27,450 nucleotides of DNA from Actinomycetes bacterium (GCA_023403475.1 JAEYEL010000049.1:1-27450); one strand, 5' to 3'; shown: positions 14,403 to 21,242, counted from the stretch's first letter. Numbers and translations are program-made. Notes: generated from the sequence alone by a model not told the origin.

Positions 14403-16394
14403 TTAAGCAACCAGTCGCTCGTTTTCCCTGATGAGCTCGTCTACCACTGAAGGCTCGGAAAGCGTGGAGACGTCGCACAGATCCTCGGTCTGCTGGGCGG
14501 CTATCTTGCGCAGGATACGCCGCATGATCTTTCCGCTGCGCGTCTTCGGCAGCGCGCGGGCGAAGTGGATCACGTCGGGGGTCGCTATGGGCCCGATGTG
14601 GGTGCGCACGCCGCGCACCAGCTCCGTGCGCAGATCGTCGTCGACCGCAGCGCCTTCCTTCACGGTGACGTAGGCATAGATGCCCTCGCCCTTCACCGGA
14701 TGCGGGTATCCCACCACCGCCGCTTCCGCCACGAGCGGATGGGCCACCAGCGCGCTTTCCACCTCGGCCGTTCCTATGCGGTGGCCGGAAACGTTCATCA
14801 CGTCGTCAATGCGCCCGGTAATCCAGAAGTACCCGTCCTTGTCGCGATAGGCGCCGTCGCCGGTAAGGTAGTAGCCGGGAGTGGGGAAGTACACGTCCTT
14901 AAACGCCTTCGGATTGCCGTACACTCCAAGCGTCATCCCCGGCCAAGGGCGCTCGATAACAAGGCTGCCAGCCTCTCCAACAGGTGCTTCGTCTCCGTTT
15001 GCACCCACAACCTTCGGGCCGACCCCGAAAAACGGCAGCGCGGCCGAACCGGGCTTCATGTCCACGGCGCCCGGCACGGTGGTTATCATGACGCCGCCGG
15101 TCTCGGTCTGCCACCACGTGTCGGCAACAGGGCAGCGACCCTGCCCGATAGTGGAGTAGTACCACAGCCACGCCTTCGACGTGATGGGTTCGCCCACCGA
15201 TCCGAGCAGGCGCAAAGAGGAAAGGTCGTGCTTGGTCGCCCAGCTCTCGCTTTCCTTCATGAGCGAGCGGACGGCGGTCGGCGCGGTGTAGAACACGTTG
15301 ACGCCGAACTTTTCCACCACTTCCCAGTAACGGTCGGGGTTGGGGTAGGTGGGCACCCCTTCGAACATGAGCGAGGTGGCGCCGTTCGCAAGCGATCCGT
15401 ACACCAAATACGAGTGCCCCGTTATCCAGCCCACGTCGGCCGTGCACCAGAACACGTCGTTTTCCTTGAGGTCGAACACATAGCGTGCCGTGACGGTAGC
15501 GTAGAGCAGATACCCGCCGGTGCCGTGCACGATGCCTTTCGGCTTTGCGGTGCTGCCGCTTGTGTAAAGTATGAACAGCGGGTCGTTGGATTCCATGGGC
15601 TCGGGCTCGCAAATGGGGGGCGCTGCGGCAAGCTGGTCATCCCACCACAAATCGCGCATGGGCTCCATAGGCGTGCGCTGGTCGATACGCCTCACCACGA
15701 CGCAGTTTGCAACCTGCGGGCATTCCTCTACGGCGCGGTCGCTTATATCCTTCAGATTGAGTATCTTTCCGCTGCGGTAGCCGTAGTTCGCCGTGATGAC
15801 GACGGAGGCACCCGAATCGATGATGCGGTCGCGCAGGGCTTCGGCGGAAAGCCCGCTGAACACCACGCAGTGGATGGCGCCGATGCGCGCACATGCCAGC
15901 ATGCTGATGACCAGCTGCGGAATCATGGGAAGGTAGATGACCACGCGATCGCCGCGTGCCACACCCAGGCGTTTGAGCATGTTCGCGGCCTTGCATACCT
16001 CGCGATGCAGCCTTTGGTAGGTGTAGATGTCAACTTCTTCAGACGGCTCGCCCTGCCAGATGAGCGCTGCCTTATTGCGCCTCGACCCGCTGAGGTGCCG
16101 GTCGATGCAGTTGTGAGAGACGTTCAGCGTGGCGCCGTTGAAGTAGCGGGCGTACGGTGTTTCGGAAAAAAAGTCGTATTCTTCAACGGTGTCCCACAGC
16201 TTGAACCAGTCCAAGTGCTCAAGCGCCATCTGGTTCCAGAACTTTTCGGGGTCGTCGATGGAGCGCTTGTACATGGCATCGTAGTCCTGTCGGCTTTTGA
16301 CCAGAGCCTTGTAGCTGAAATCGGGGGATGGCTCAATGGCTCGTTCGTTTTTCAGAAGATGCCTGATGAAGGCGACTCGAGTATTCTGTGTCAT
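14403..16394 (-). CDS. acs: Acetyl-CoA synthetase (AMP-forming acetate-CoA ligase)
   Basis: A 663-residue acyl-adenylate enzyme that activates acetate with ATP and CoA. Motifs in order are the P-loop-like YTSGSTAKPKGIVH, the acetyl-CoA synthetase hallmark WWQTETGG (its Trp narrows the acyl pocket to acetate), the hinge and adenylate contacts in YLTGDGAYRDKDGYFWITGR, DDVMNVSGHRIGTAEVE, and the C-terminal PKTRSGKIMRRILRKIA. In that last motif Lys622 is the catalytic residue that protein acetyltransferases modify in this family. Length is normal (about 650). The start follows GAGGAG. Propionate could be an alternative substrate. It lies downstream of, and codirectional with, the unknown gene at 16510-17172. 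With aconitase and isocitrate dehydrogenase nearby it points to acetate being assimilated or scavenged. Confidence 0.96.
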   Translation of the reverse strand: MTQNTRVAFIRHLLKNERAIEPSPDFSYKALVKSRQDYDAMYKRSIDDPEKFWNQMALEHLDWFKLWDTVEEYDFFSETPYARYFNGATLNVSHNCIDRHLSGSRRNKAALIWQGEPSEEVDIYTYQRLHREVCKAANMLKRLGVARGDRVVIYLPMIPQLVISMLACARIGAIHCVVFSGLSAEALRDRIIDSGASVVITANYGYRSGKILNLKDISDRAVEECPQVANCVVVRRIDQRTPMEPMRDLWWDDQLAAAPPICEPEPMESNDPLFILYTSGSTAKPKGIVHGTGGYLLYATVTARYVFDLKENDVFWCTADVGWITGHSYLVYGSLANGATSLMFEGVPTYPNPDRYWEVVEKFGVNVFYTAPTAVRSLMKESESWATKHDLSSLRLLGSVGEPITSKAWLWYYSTIGQGRCPVADTWWQTETGGVMITTVPGAVDMKPGSAALPFFGVGPKVVGANGDEAPVGEAGSLVIERPWPGMTLGVYGNPKAFKDVYFPTPGYYLTGDGAYRDKDGYFWITGRIDDVMNVSGHRIGTAEVESALVAHPLVAEAAVVGYPHPVKGEGIYAYVTVKEGAAVDDDLRTELVRGVRTHIGPIATPDVIHFARALPKTRSGKIMRRILRKIAAQQTEDLCDVSTLSEPSVVDELIRENERLVA

Positions 16395-16441
16395 GGGACG
16401 CTCCTCTCGGTGTGTCGTTTGTCGTCACTTGTGTTTTCGCT

Positions 16442-16511
16442 GTTTGCGGCTTTGGCGCTTGTGCCGTCGTGGCGCGCCATCGCCCAGTACGAGGTTTGCG
16501 GCTTTGGCGCT
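16442..16511 (-). repeat. 18-bp direct repeat between acs and its upstream gene
   Basis: GTTTGCGGCTTTGGCGCT occurs exactly at 16442-16459 and again at 16494-16511, start to start 52 bases. On the minus strand the upstream copy overlaps the stop codon of the 220-residue gene, and the downstream copy is about 48 bases before the acs ATG. The repeat could be a duplicated 3' end or a pair of regulator sites for acs. Confidence 0.7.
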
Positions 16512-17172
16512 AGGCTACGTTGTCGAAGGCCTTGCTTTGCGGGCTTGCGGGAATGCGCAAGCTGTTCATCAGATACGAAGCGGGATTGCAGGCGGAAAGC
16601 CCAGCTTGCAAGTCGGGACGGCTGTGCACAAGCTGCGCATAGGCGTCTTCCAGGATAACGGACTCGTGGATGCTGTCGGTTTCGTACATCGCCGCGCAAA
16701 GGGCGCTTACGGTTGATGCGTCGCAGTACGCGCACCAGTCGAAGTCGCAGGCGTCCATGAGCACGACGGTGAAGGCGATAAGATCTTTGTCGTTCAAACA
16801 GGGGGTGAGGCGCTTGGTTTGGGCAGGGGTGAGAGGGCATCCCTTGTGCTCGCACATTTCGTCGAGCCGCCGAAGCGCGTTGCTCTTGATAAAGGTGGGG
16901 GCTGCTCCTTCGGCGATTGCGACGAGCAGGCCGGCGTCTTCGAGCATGGAGATCACGGCGATTCTCACGGCTCTGTTAACGCCGTCGTTCGCAACGAACG
17001 CGAGAAGCTCGGAGGGGCGCATGCGGCGCACCAGTTTCCTACGCTCTTCTCCGCGCGTTCCAACGATGCGCGCGGTGAGCAGCGAGCGCTGCGCTCTTAG
17101 GTTGGCCACGTCAAGCACATTGGTCGGAGTCTGGTTTCTTTGCCGATTCTGACTGGCGTTCTTCGTCTCCAT
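16510..17172 (-). CDS. Uncharacterised helical-repeat-like protein, 220 residues
   Basis: Not recognised. The start ATG follows AGGAGG with ideal spacing. The basic, Asn/Gln-rich N-terminus (about 1-30) leads into helix pairs that look HEAT-like by eye: ERRKLVRRMRPSELLAFVAN, then NRAVRIAVISMLEDAGLLVA and TFIKSNALRRLDEM. Cysteines are common in the second half (CEHKGC, ACDFDWCAYCDAS), and some could bind metal. There is no signal peptide or membrane helix. It is read toward acs with 115 bases between, possibly in one transcript. Together with the HEAT protein before icd it is the second helical-repeat gene beside central carbon metabolism in this window. Function is unknown. Confidence 0.8.
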   Translation of the reverse strand: METKNASQNRQRNQTPTNVLDVANLRAQRSLLTARIVGTRGEERRKLVRRMRPSELLAFVANDGVNRAVRIAVISMLEDAGLLVAIAEGAAPTFIKSNALRRLDEMCEHKGCPLTPAQTKRLTPCLNDKDLIAFTVVLMDACDFDWCAYCDASTVSALCAAMYETDSIHESVILEDAYAQLVHSRPDLQAGLSACNPASYLMNSLRIPASPQSKAFDNVA

Positions 17173-17274
17173 GGTCTACCTCCTCTGATCTTTTTTGCTA
17201 TGGCATGTTTTCGTCCTTCGTCCGTCTTGTTGGTTTTCCGGAAAAGCGCCTTCGAAGCGTCTCTATCGTGAGGG

Positions 17275-17289
17275 TTGTAATACTTACAA
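17275..17289 (-). promoter_or_regulatory. Operator-like palindrome upstream of the 220-residue gene
   Basis: TTGTAATACTTACAA is a perfect palindrome with 6-bp arms and a 3-base centre, 102 bases upstream of the minus-strand ATG. On that strand it directly follows TTGACC, a good minus-35 match, although no clear minus-10 lies 17 bases on. It shares the CTTACA half-site with the inverted repeat at the merR leader. Confidence 0.45.
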
Positions 17290-17336
17290 GGTCAACCTCT
17301 CTCGGTTGTTTTACACGCGATCGGTTGAAAGAACCC

Positions 17337-17360
17337 CGCGAACGGAGCCGCGAACGGAGC
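17337..17360. repeat. 12-bp perfect tandem repeat
   Basis: CGCGAACGGAGC is present twice head-to-tail in noncoding DNA. No role is apparent. Confidence 0.7.
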
Positions 17361-17506
17361 TGCTCGTGGCGCGCGCTTCGTCGCTAGCGGGCCGAAGGGG
17401 CCTCCGTAACGCGGCGGTGTCGGCACGCGCCAACGTTTTCGACCGCATGACCGTCGGAACCCTTTATACCCGCAAACCTTTTACGAGCCGTCGCGCCGCG
17501 TGTACC

Positions 17507-17536
17507 TTTACGGGTGTTCGCGCATACCTTTATAAT
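17507..17536 (+). promoter_or_regulatory. Candidate promoter for the lipid-kinase gene
   Basis: TTTACG (17507-17512) and a perfect TATAAT (17531-17536) are separated by 18 bases. Transcription would begin near 17543 and give a leader of about 170 bases that includes both copies of the palindromic 30-base repeat before the dagK-like ATG. Confidence 0.55.
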
Positions 17537-17588
17537 GTTGCGGAATTGCGTTTGCGAAACGATGGTAATGTGGTCGAATTGCGCTGAC

Positions 17589-17663
17589 GGAATAATGGTG
17601 GCCTGCGCAGGCGAAGGAGTTTCCTGCGCGGGTGGAATAATGGTGGCCTGCGCAGGCGAAGGA
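17589..17663 (+). repeat. Two 30-base direct repeats with 12-bp palindromes
   Basis: Two identical 30-base copies (17589-17618 and 17634-17663) are set 45 bases apart. Each begins GGAATAATGGTGG and contains the perfect palindrome GCCTGCGCAGGC (17601-17612 and 17646-17657), ending GAAGGA. Degenerate relatives (CCTGCGCGGG at 17623-17632 and CCTGCACGG after 17678) continue the pattern. The array ends about 50 bases before the lipid-kinase ATG. As DNA it resembles tandem operators; as RNA each copy can form a hairpin. Confidence 0.75.
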
Positions 17664-17715
17664 AGTTTCAGCACGGTTCCTGCACGGTTTGTTCGCATAG
17701 GGAAAAGGAAGGCTT

Positions 17716-18660
17716 ATGCTATCACGGGGAAGCAAGGTGCTGCTCATTGCCAATCCTGTCGCGCAGAATGGCGCAGGCGCCAAGGCGGCAAAGCGTGCCG
17801 CGGCTCTTTTGCGCGCGTCGCTTTCGGAAGGCTCGCTTGACGTGATGCTCACGCAGGCGCCCGGTCATGCCGAAGCGCAGGCGTCGGGCGCGGGCGACTA
17901 CGGCGCGGTGATCGCTCTTGGCGGCGACGGCATCATCCACGAGACGGCGAACGGTCTTTTGCGGCTGCCCGCCGAGGATCGTCCTGTTTTCGGCATCGTT
18001 CCCGTCGGATCGGGGAACGACTACGCTCGCACGCTCGGCATGTCGGCGCGCTCGGTCGATGCGGCGGTGTCCCAGCTGCTTTCCGCCCGCCCGCAATGGT
18101 TCGACGTGGGGCTTGCCAACGGGCGCTACTTCGTGGAAACGCTTTCGTTCGGCTTGGACGCCGCCATTGCGCTCGACACGGTGGATCGTCGCGCTCGTAC
18201 GGGCAAAACCGGCACGATGCTCTACTTGGAAAGCGGTATCGAGCAGCTGCTCCATCATCTCGACCTGCATCATTACCGAGCGAAGCTTTCCGGCGAAGGC
18301 ATGCGTTCCGCCGCCTCTGCAATGCGGATGCTTGAGGGCGACTCCTATCTTTTCGCGGTGCAGATAGGCCAAACCTATGGCGGCGGCTTCCGCATCTGCC
18401 CCGAGGCGCGCACCGACGACGGCATGCTCGATTTGTGCATAGCGCACCCGCCGCTTGGGCCTCTTTACGCCACGTTTATTTTCCTTTTGGCGAAAAACGC
18501 GCACCACACGCGCTTCAGGCAGATAGAGTTTCTGCGAGCGCGCTCCCTCAAGCTCGCTTTCGACGCTCCGCTTGCCGTGCAGATAGACGGCGAGCGCTTC
18601 GAAGCCGAAGAATACGACATAGCCTGCGTTCCCCATGCGCTTCAGGTGCTGGTGCCGTAA
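17716..18660 (+). CDS. Diacylglycerol kinase family lipid kinase (DagK/YegS-like)
   Basis: A 314-residue protein of the diacylglycerol/sphingosine kinase catalytic family, which phosphorylates a lipid such as diacylglycerol at the inner membrane face. The ATP-binding motif is VIALGGDGIIHETANGL (GGDG at 69-72), followed by VPVGSGNDYAR (95-105) and the family's C-terminal beta-sandwich features TYGGGFRICPEARTDDGMLD and PLAVQIDGE. The N-terminus VLLIANPVAQNG is typical. The length of about 300 is normal. The start ATG follows AAAAGGAAGG. Substrate is uncertain; DgkB-like recycling of diacylglycerol or a YegS-like lipid are both possible. It occupies the place where rplW would be expected upstream of rplB, but has its own promoter region. 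Confidence 0.93.
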   Translation: MLSRGSKVLLIANPVAQNGAGAKAAKRAAALLRASLSEGSLDVMLTQAPGHAEAQASGAGDYGAVIALGGDGIIHETANGLLRLPAEDRPVFGIVPVGSGNDYARTLGMSARSVDAAVSQLLSARPQWFDVGLANGRYFVETLSFGLDAAIALDTVDRRARTGKTGTMLYLESGIEQLLHHLDLHHYRAKLSGEGMRSAASAMRMLEGDSYLFAVQIGQTYGGGFRICPEARTDDGMLDLCIAHPPLGPLYATFIFLLAKNAHHTRFRQIEFLRARSLKLAFDAPLAVQIDGERFEAEEYDIACVPHALQVLVP

Positions 18661-18712
18661 AGGTTTCCGTGTGCATGCAACTCGCAGCCCGCTCGTCTGA
18701 CCGCAGCCCGCA

Positions 18713-18741
18713 GCCTGCGCACCGCAGGCGGTTCGCCTGCG
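18713..18741 (+). terminator. Mutually exclusive hairpins downstream of the lipid-kinase gene
   Basis: CGCAGGCG (18723-18730) can pair perfectly either with GCCTGCG upstream (18713-18719, 7 bp) or with CGCCTGCG downstream (18734-18741, 8 bp), each with a loop of three to four bases. No U-run follows. It may end the lipid-kinase transcript or act as a switch. CGCAGGCG also occurs in both palindromic repeats before that gene. Confidence 0.4.
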
Positions 18742-18835
18742 AGTCCGTCCGCCCGTTCGCAGCCCCCAGCCCCCAGCTTGCCCCTCTCCCTCATGTGTTC
18801 AGGTTGTGGGGTCTTCTTTTCGAGAAAATCGTTGC

Positions 18836-18864
18836 TTGCCACTATGAGCTTGGGCGTATATAAT
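18836..18864 (+). promoter_or_regulatory. Promoter of the rplB-spc ribosomal protein operon
   Basis: TTGCCA (18836-18841) and TATAAT (18859-18864) are separated by exactly 17 bases, a near-consensus vegetative promoter. Transcription would start near 18871 and leave a leader of about 167 bases before rplB. It is the strongest promoter match in the window, fitting a ribosomal protein operon. Confidence 0.82.
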
Positions 18865-18903
18865 TTTCGTTTGCGTCTGTGGATGTATGGATACACCCGG
18901 ACG

Positions 18904-18966
18904 CGTGGAACTACGGCGTCGTGCTGACAAGCCTCCCTTGGCAGTTTCGGCAATCGCAGTTCCGCG
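18904..18966 (+). ncRNA. Structured leader RNA of the rplB operon (candidate cis-regulator)
   Basis: Outer arms CGTGGAACT (18904-18912) and AGTTCCGCG (18958-18966) pair over 9 bp with one G-U. Inside, CTG-A-CAAG (18924-18931) pairs with CTTG-G-CAG (18937-18944) around the loop CCTCC. The structure lies between the promoter and the rplB start. Ribosomal protein operons are often autoregulated through such leaders, but the protein that might bind here cannot be deduced and I do not recognise a known leader class. Confidence 0.4.
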
Positions 18967-19037
18967 ACATGGAAGAGGGAGCCTTTGGTGTGCGGAGAGG
19001 CGTGCGAGCAAAGGTTCCGAAGAGAGAAAAGAGAGTC

Positions 19038-19868
19038 ATGGGAGTCAAACAGTACAAGCCTACCAGCCCGGGTCGGCGCTTCCAGACGGTTTCTGATTTC
19101 GCGGAAATAACCGCCCAGAAGCCGGAGAAGTCGCTTCTTGCGCCGAAGCCGAAGAAGGCCGGTCGCAACTGCTACGGTCGCATCACGACGCGCCATAAGG
19201 GCGGCGGCACGAAGCGGCGCTATCGTATCATCGATTTCAAGCGCAACAAAGACGGCGTGCCCGCCAAGGTTGCCACCATCGAATACGATCCGAACCGCAG
19301 TGCACGCATCGCCCTTCTGCATTACGTCGATGGCGAAAAGCGCTACATTCTGCATCCGAAGGGCTTAAGCGTAGGCGATATGGTCGTAAGCGGTCCTGAG
19401 GCCGACATCAAGCCCGGCAATGCGCTTCCGCTCGAGAACATTCCCGTCGGCACGCTGGTCCACGCCGTCGAGATGCAGCCGGGCAAAGGAGCCGCAATTG
19501 CCCGTTCCGCCGGTACGTCCATCCAGCTCATGGGCAAGGAAGGCAAGTACGCTATTCTGCGCATGCCTTCTTCGGAAATGCGCCGCGTGCTGCTCACCTG
19601 CCGCGCCACCGTCGGCGAGGTCGGCAATGCGGAACACGCCAACATCAAAATAGGCAAGGCCGGCCGCAATCGCTGGAAGGGCATTCGCCCCACCGTTCGC
19701 GGCACCGTCATGAACCCGGTCGACCACCCGCACGGTGGCGGCGAGGGCAAGAATAAGTCTGCTGGCCGTCATCCGGTTACTCCGTGGGGCGTTCCCACGA
19801 AGGGTCATCGCACCCGCAATCCGAAGAAGGCGTCGAGCCGCCTCATTATCCGCCGTCGCAAGAAGTAG
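19038..19868 (+). CDS. rplB: 50S ribosomal protein L2
   Basis: 276 residues, full family length; L2 binds 23S rRNA near the peptidyl transferase centre. The family opening KQYKPTSPGRRFQTV, the RNA-binding stretch ITTRHKGGGTKRRYRIIDF (49-67) and the functional loop MNPVDHPHGGGEG with His230 (E. coli His229) are all present, with the basic tail LIIRRRKK. The ATG was chosen over upstream in-frame codons because the protein then starts like every other L2; the ribosome site is a modest AAGAGAG. It is the first gene of the operon here, which is unusual. Confidence 0.98.
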   Translation: MGVKQYKPTSPGRRFQTVSDFAEITAQKPEKSLLAPKPKKAGRNCYGRITTRHKGGGTKRRYRIIDFKRNKDGVPAKVATIEYDPNRSARIALLHYVDGEKRYILHPKGLSVGDMVVSGPEADIKPGNALPLENIPVGTLVHAVEMQPGKGAAIARSAGTSIQLMGKEGKYAILRMPSSEMRRVLLTCRATVGEVGNAEHANIKIGKAGRNRWKGIRPTVRGTVMNPVDHPHGGGEGKNKSAGRHPVTPWGVPTKGHRTRNPKKASSRLIIRRRKK

Positions 19869-19891
19869 CGCGAGCACGTTAAGGAGTAATA

Positions 19892-20164
19892 GTGAGCAGA
19901 AGTTTGAAGAAGGGTCCTTTCGTCGAGCCGCGCCTTTTGAGCCGCATCGCAAAGATGAACGAGGCGGGCGAGAAGAACGTCATCAAAACATGGTCTCGTG
20001 CCAGCACCATCTTCCCGGATATGGTGGGTCACACCATTGCCGTGCACGACGGTCGCAAGCACGTGCCGGTTTACATTACGGAATCCATGGTCGGCCACAA
20101 GCTCGGCGAATTTGCGCCCACGCGCACGTTCAAGGGTCATTCCGCCGACAAGGGCAAGCGATAA
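19892..20164 (+). CDS. rpsS: 30S ribosomal protein S19
   Basis: 90 residues, GTG start behind AAGGAG. The S19 hallmark opening SRSLKKGPFV, KTWSRASTIFPDMVGHTI and the end GHKLGEFAPTRTFKGHSADK are clear. It sits in the 30S head near the A site. It follows rplB by 23 bases in the canonical order. Confidence 0.98.
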   Translation: MSRSLKKGPFVEPRLLSRIAKMNEAGEKNVIKTWSRASTIFPDMVGHTIAVHDGRKHVPVYITESMVGHKLGEFAPTRTFKGHSADKGKR

Positions 20165-20181
20165 GGTAAGGGGTGAGAAAT

Positions 20182-20523
20182 ATGGAAGTTAGAGCCGTCG
20201 CCCGTTACGTTCGCGTGTCGCCCCGCAAAGCGCGCATCGTCGTCGATCTCGTTCGCGGCAAGTCCGTCGATCAGGCGCGCGAGATTCTGCGCTACACCAA
20301 CCGCGGCATCGCCGAAACCGTCGAGAAGACGCTGAACTCGGCTGTGGCAAACGCGGAGCACAACAACCACCTGCGCGCTGAGACGCTGTTCGTGAAGAAG
20401 GCCTTTGTTGACGAAGGCCCCACTTTGAAGCGCATCCGCCCGCGCGCCAAGGGTTCTGCATCGCGCATCCGCAAGCGCACCAGCCACATCACGATCATCG
20501 TCGCACCGCGAGAGGAGGCATAA
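20182..20523 (+). CDS. rplV: 50S ribosomal protein L22
   Basis: 113 residues. L22 lines the peptide exit tunnel. VRVSPRKARIVVDLVRG near the start, and the tunnel hairpin region LKRIRPRAKGSASRIRKRTSHITIIV at the end (given here as two runs: LKRIRPRAKGSASR and IRKRTSHITIIV), are typical. I use the ATG at 20182, eight bases after AAGGGG; a GTG nine bases earlier lies directly on that site. Confidence 0.97.
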   Translation: MEVRAVARYVRVSPRKARIVVDLVRGKSVDQAREILRYTNRGIAETVEKTLNSAVANAEHNNHLRAETLFVKKAFVDEGPTLKRIRPRAKGSASRIRKRTSHITIIVAPREEA

Positions 20524-20528
20524 AGCAC

Positions 20529-21242
20529 ATGGGTCAGAAAGTAAGCCCTACCGGGTTCCGTCTTGGCATCGTTGAGGACTGGCGCAGCCGCTGGTACGCC
20601 GATAAAGACTATGCCAAGAACCTGGAGAACGACTTGGCTATCAGGAAGTTTCTCGATAAGTATCTTGCCCGTGCGGCTGTCTCCAAGGTGGAGATCGAGC
20701 GCGCCGGCGACAAGATCAAAGTCATCATCACCACGGCGCGCCCCGGTGTGGTGATAGGCAAGAAGGGCGCCGAAATAGACACGCTTCGCAAGAAGCTCGA
20801 AAAGATAGCCAACGGCAACGTCGCTGTCGAGGTCATAGAAATCAAGCGTCCCGAGCTCGACGCCGTTCTCATTGCTCAGTCGGTCGCCGAGCAGCTTGAG
20901 GGTCGTGTGGCTTTCCGTCGCGCCATGCGCAAGGCTGTTCAATCTGCTTGCAAATCGGGCGCAAAAGGCATTCGCATCCAGTGCTCCGGTCGCTTGGGCG
21001 GCGCGGAGATGAGCCGTCGCGAATGGTATCGCGAAGGTCGCGTGCCGCTGCATACGCTGCGCGCGAAGATCGACTACGGTTTCTCCACCGCCGCTACCAC
21101 CATGGGCTCCATCGGCGTGCAGGTGTGGGTATACCACGGCGAAGTGCTCCCAGGGCAAAAGGCGCCGAATCCGGCGCTTGAGGGCAGCACTCGTCCGAAC
21201 CGTTCCCGTCGCAGTGATCGCAACGAAAGGGGGGCGAAGTAA
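20529..21242 (+). CDS. rpsC: 30S ribosomal protein S3
   Basis: 237 residues. S3 forms part of the mRNA entry channel and helicase site. It opens MGQKVSPTGFRLGI, carries a KH domain with the GVVIGKKGAEIDTLRKKLE signature, and the C-terminal domain GAKGIRIQCSGRLGGAEMSR. A short basic tail rich in Arg and Ser follows. The AGGAGG ribosome site lies inside the end of rplV. Confidence 0.98.
   Translation: MGQKVSPTGFRLGIVEDWRSRWYADKDYAKNLENDLAIRKFLDKYLARAAVSKVEIERAGDKIKVIITTARPGVVIGKKGAEIDTLRKKLEKIANGNVAVEVIEIKRPELDAVLIAQSVAEQLEGRVAFRRAMRKAVQSACKSGAKGIRIQCSGRLGGAEMSRREWYREGRVPLHTLRAKIDYGFSTAATTMGSIGVQVWVYHGEVLPGQKAPNPALEGSTRPNRSRRSDRNERGAK

Larger units (their letters stand above)
17173..17715. other. 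Repeat-rich intergenic region between divergent genes
   Basis: A 543-base noncoding gap. From left to right it holds a TTGTAA-centred palindrome (17275-17289), a 12-bp tandem (17337-17360), four CCTTT(T)A motifs (17461-17535), a promoter-like pair ending in TATAAT (17531-17536), and two 30-base direct repeats with internal 12-bp palindromes (17589-17663). Short frames across the repeats exist on both strands but lack ribosome sites and look composed of repeat translation. I see no tRNA. Confidence 0.6.
18661..19037 (+). other. Intergenic region and leader upstream of rplB
   Basis: A 377-base gap. The first part holds competing CCTGCG/CGCAGG hairpins (18713-18741) and a C-rich stretch with short CAGCCCC repeats (about 18757-18775); then come a strong promoter (18836-18864) and a leader of about 167 bases with a long imperfect stem-loop (18904-18966). 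The rplB frame stays open back to a GTG at 18879, but that start would be only about eight bases from the predicted 5' end and would add a tail foreign to L2. No trace of rplW, rplD, rplC or rpsJ is visible. Confidence 0.7.

Noticed and set aside
14565..16658. Long plus-strand open frame opposite acs (697 codons)
   Set aside because: Mirror of the acs coding frame; product is His/Val/Gly-rich with no motif. acs on the minus strand is complete.
16391..16855. Minus-strand open frame between the 220-residue gene and acs
   Set aside because: It overlaps the well-supported 16510-17172 gene in another frame and has no ribosome site.
13500..17172. merR, acs and the 220-residue gene as a transferred regulatory island
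   Set aside because: No integrase, attachment repeats or composition shift by eye; genes are ordinary housekeeping types.
17589..17663. CRISPR-like array
   Set aside because: Only two perfect copies, a 15-base spacer, an internal full palindrome and no cas genes.
17384..17698. Small minus-strand open frame (104 codons) with a repeated PSPAQATII peptide
   Set aside because: No ribosome site; the repeated peptide is just translation of the noncoding 30-base repeats.
18700..18760. Possible tRNA suggested by GGTTCGCC and surrounding stems
   Set aside because: The stems are simple CCTGCG/CGCAGG hairpins; no acceptor, D or anticodon arms can be drawn.
18879..19037. 53-residue N-terminal extension of L2
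   Set aside because: The upstream GTG would be about eight bases from the predicted transcript start, and L2 proteins begin at the internal ATG sequence.
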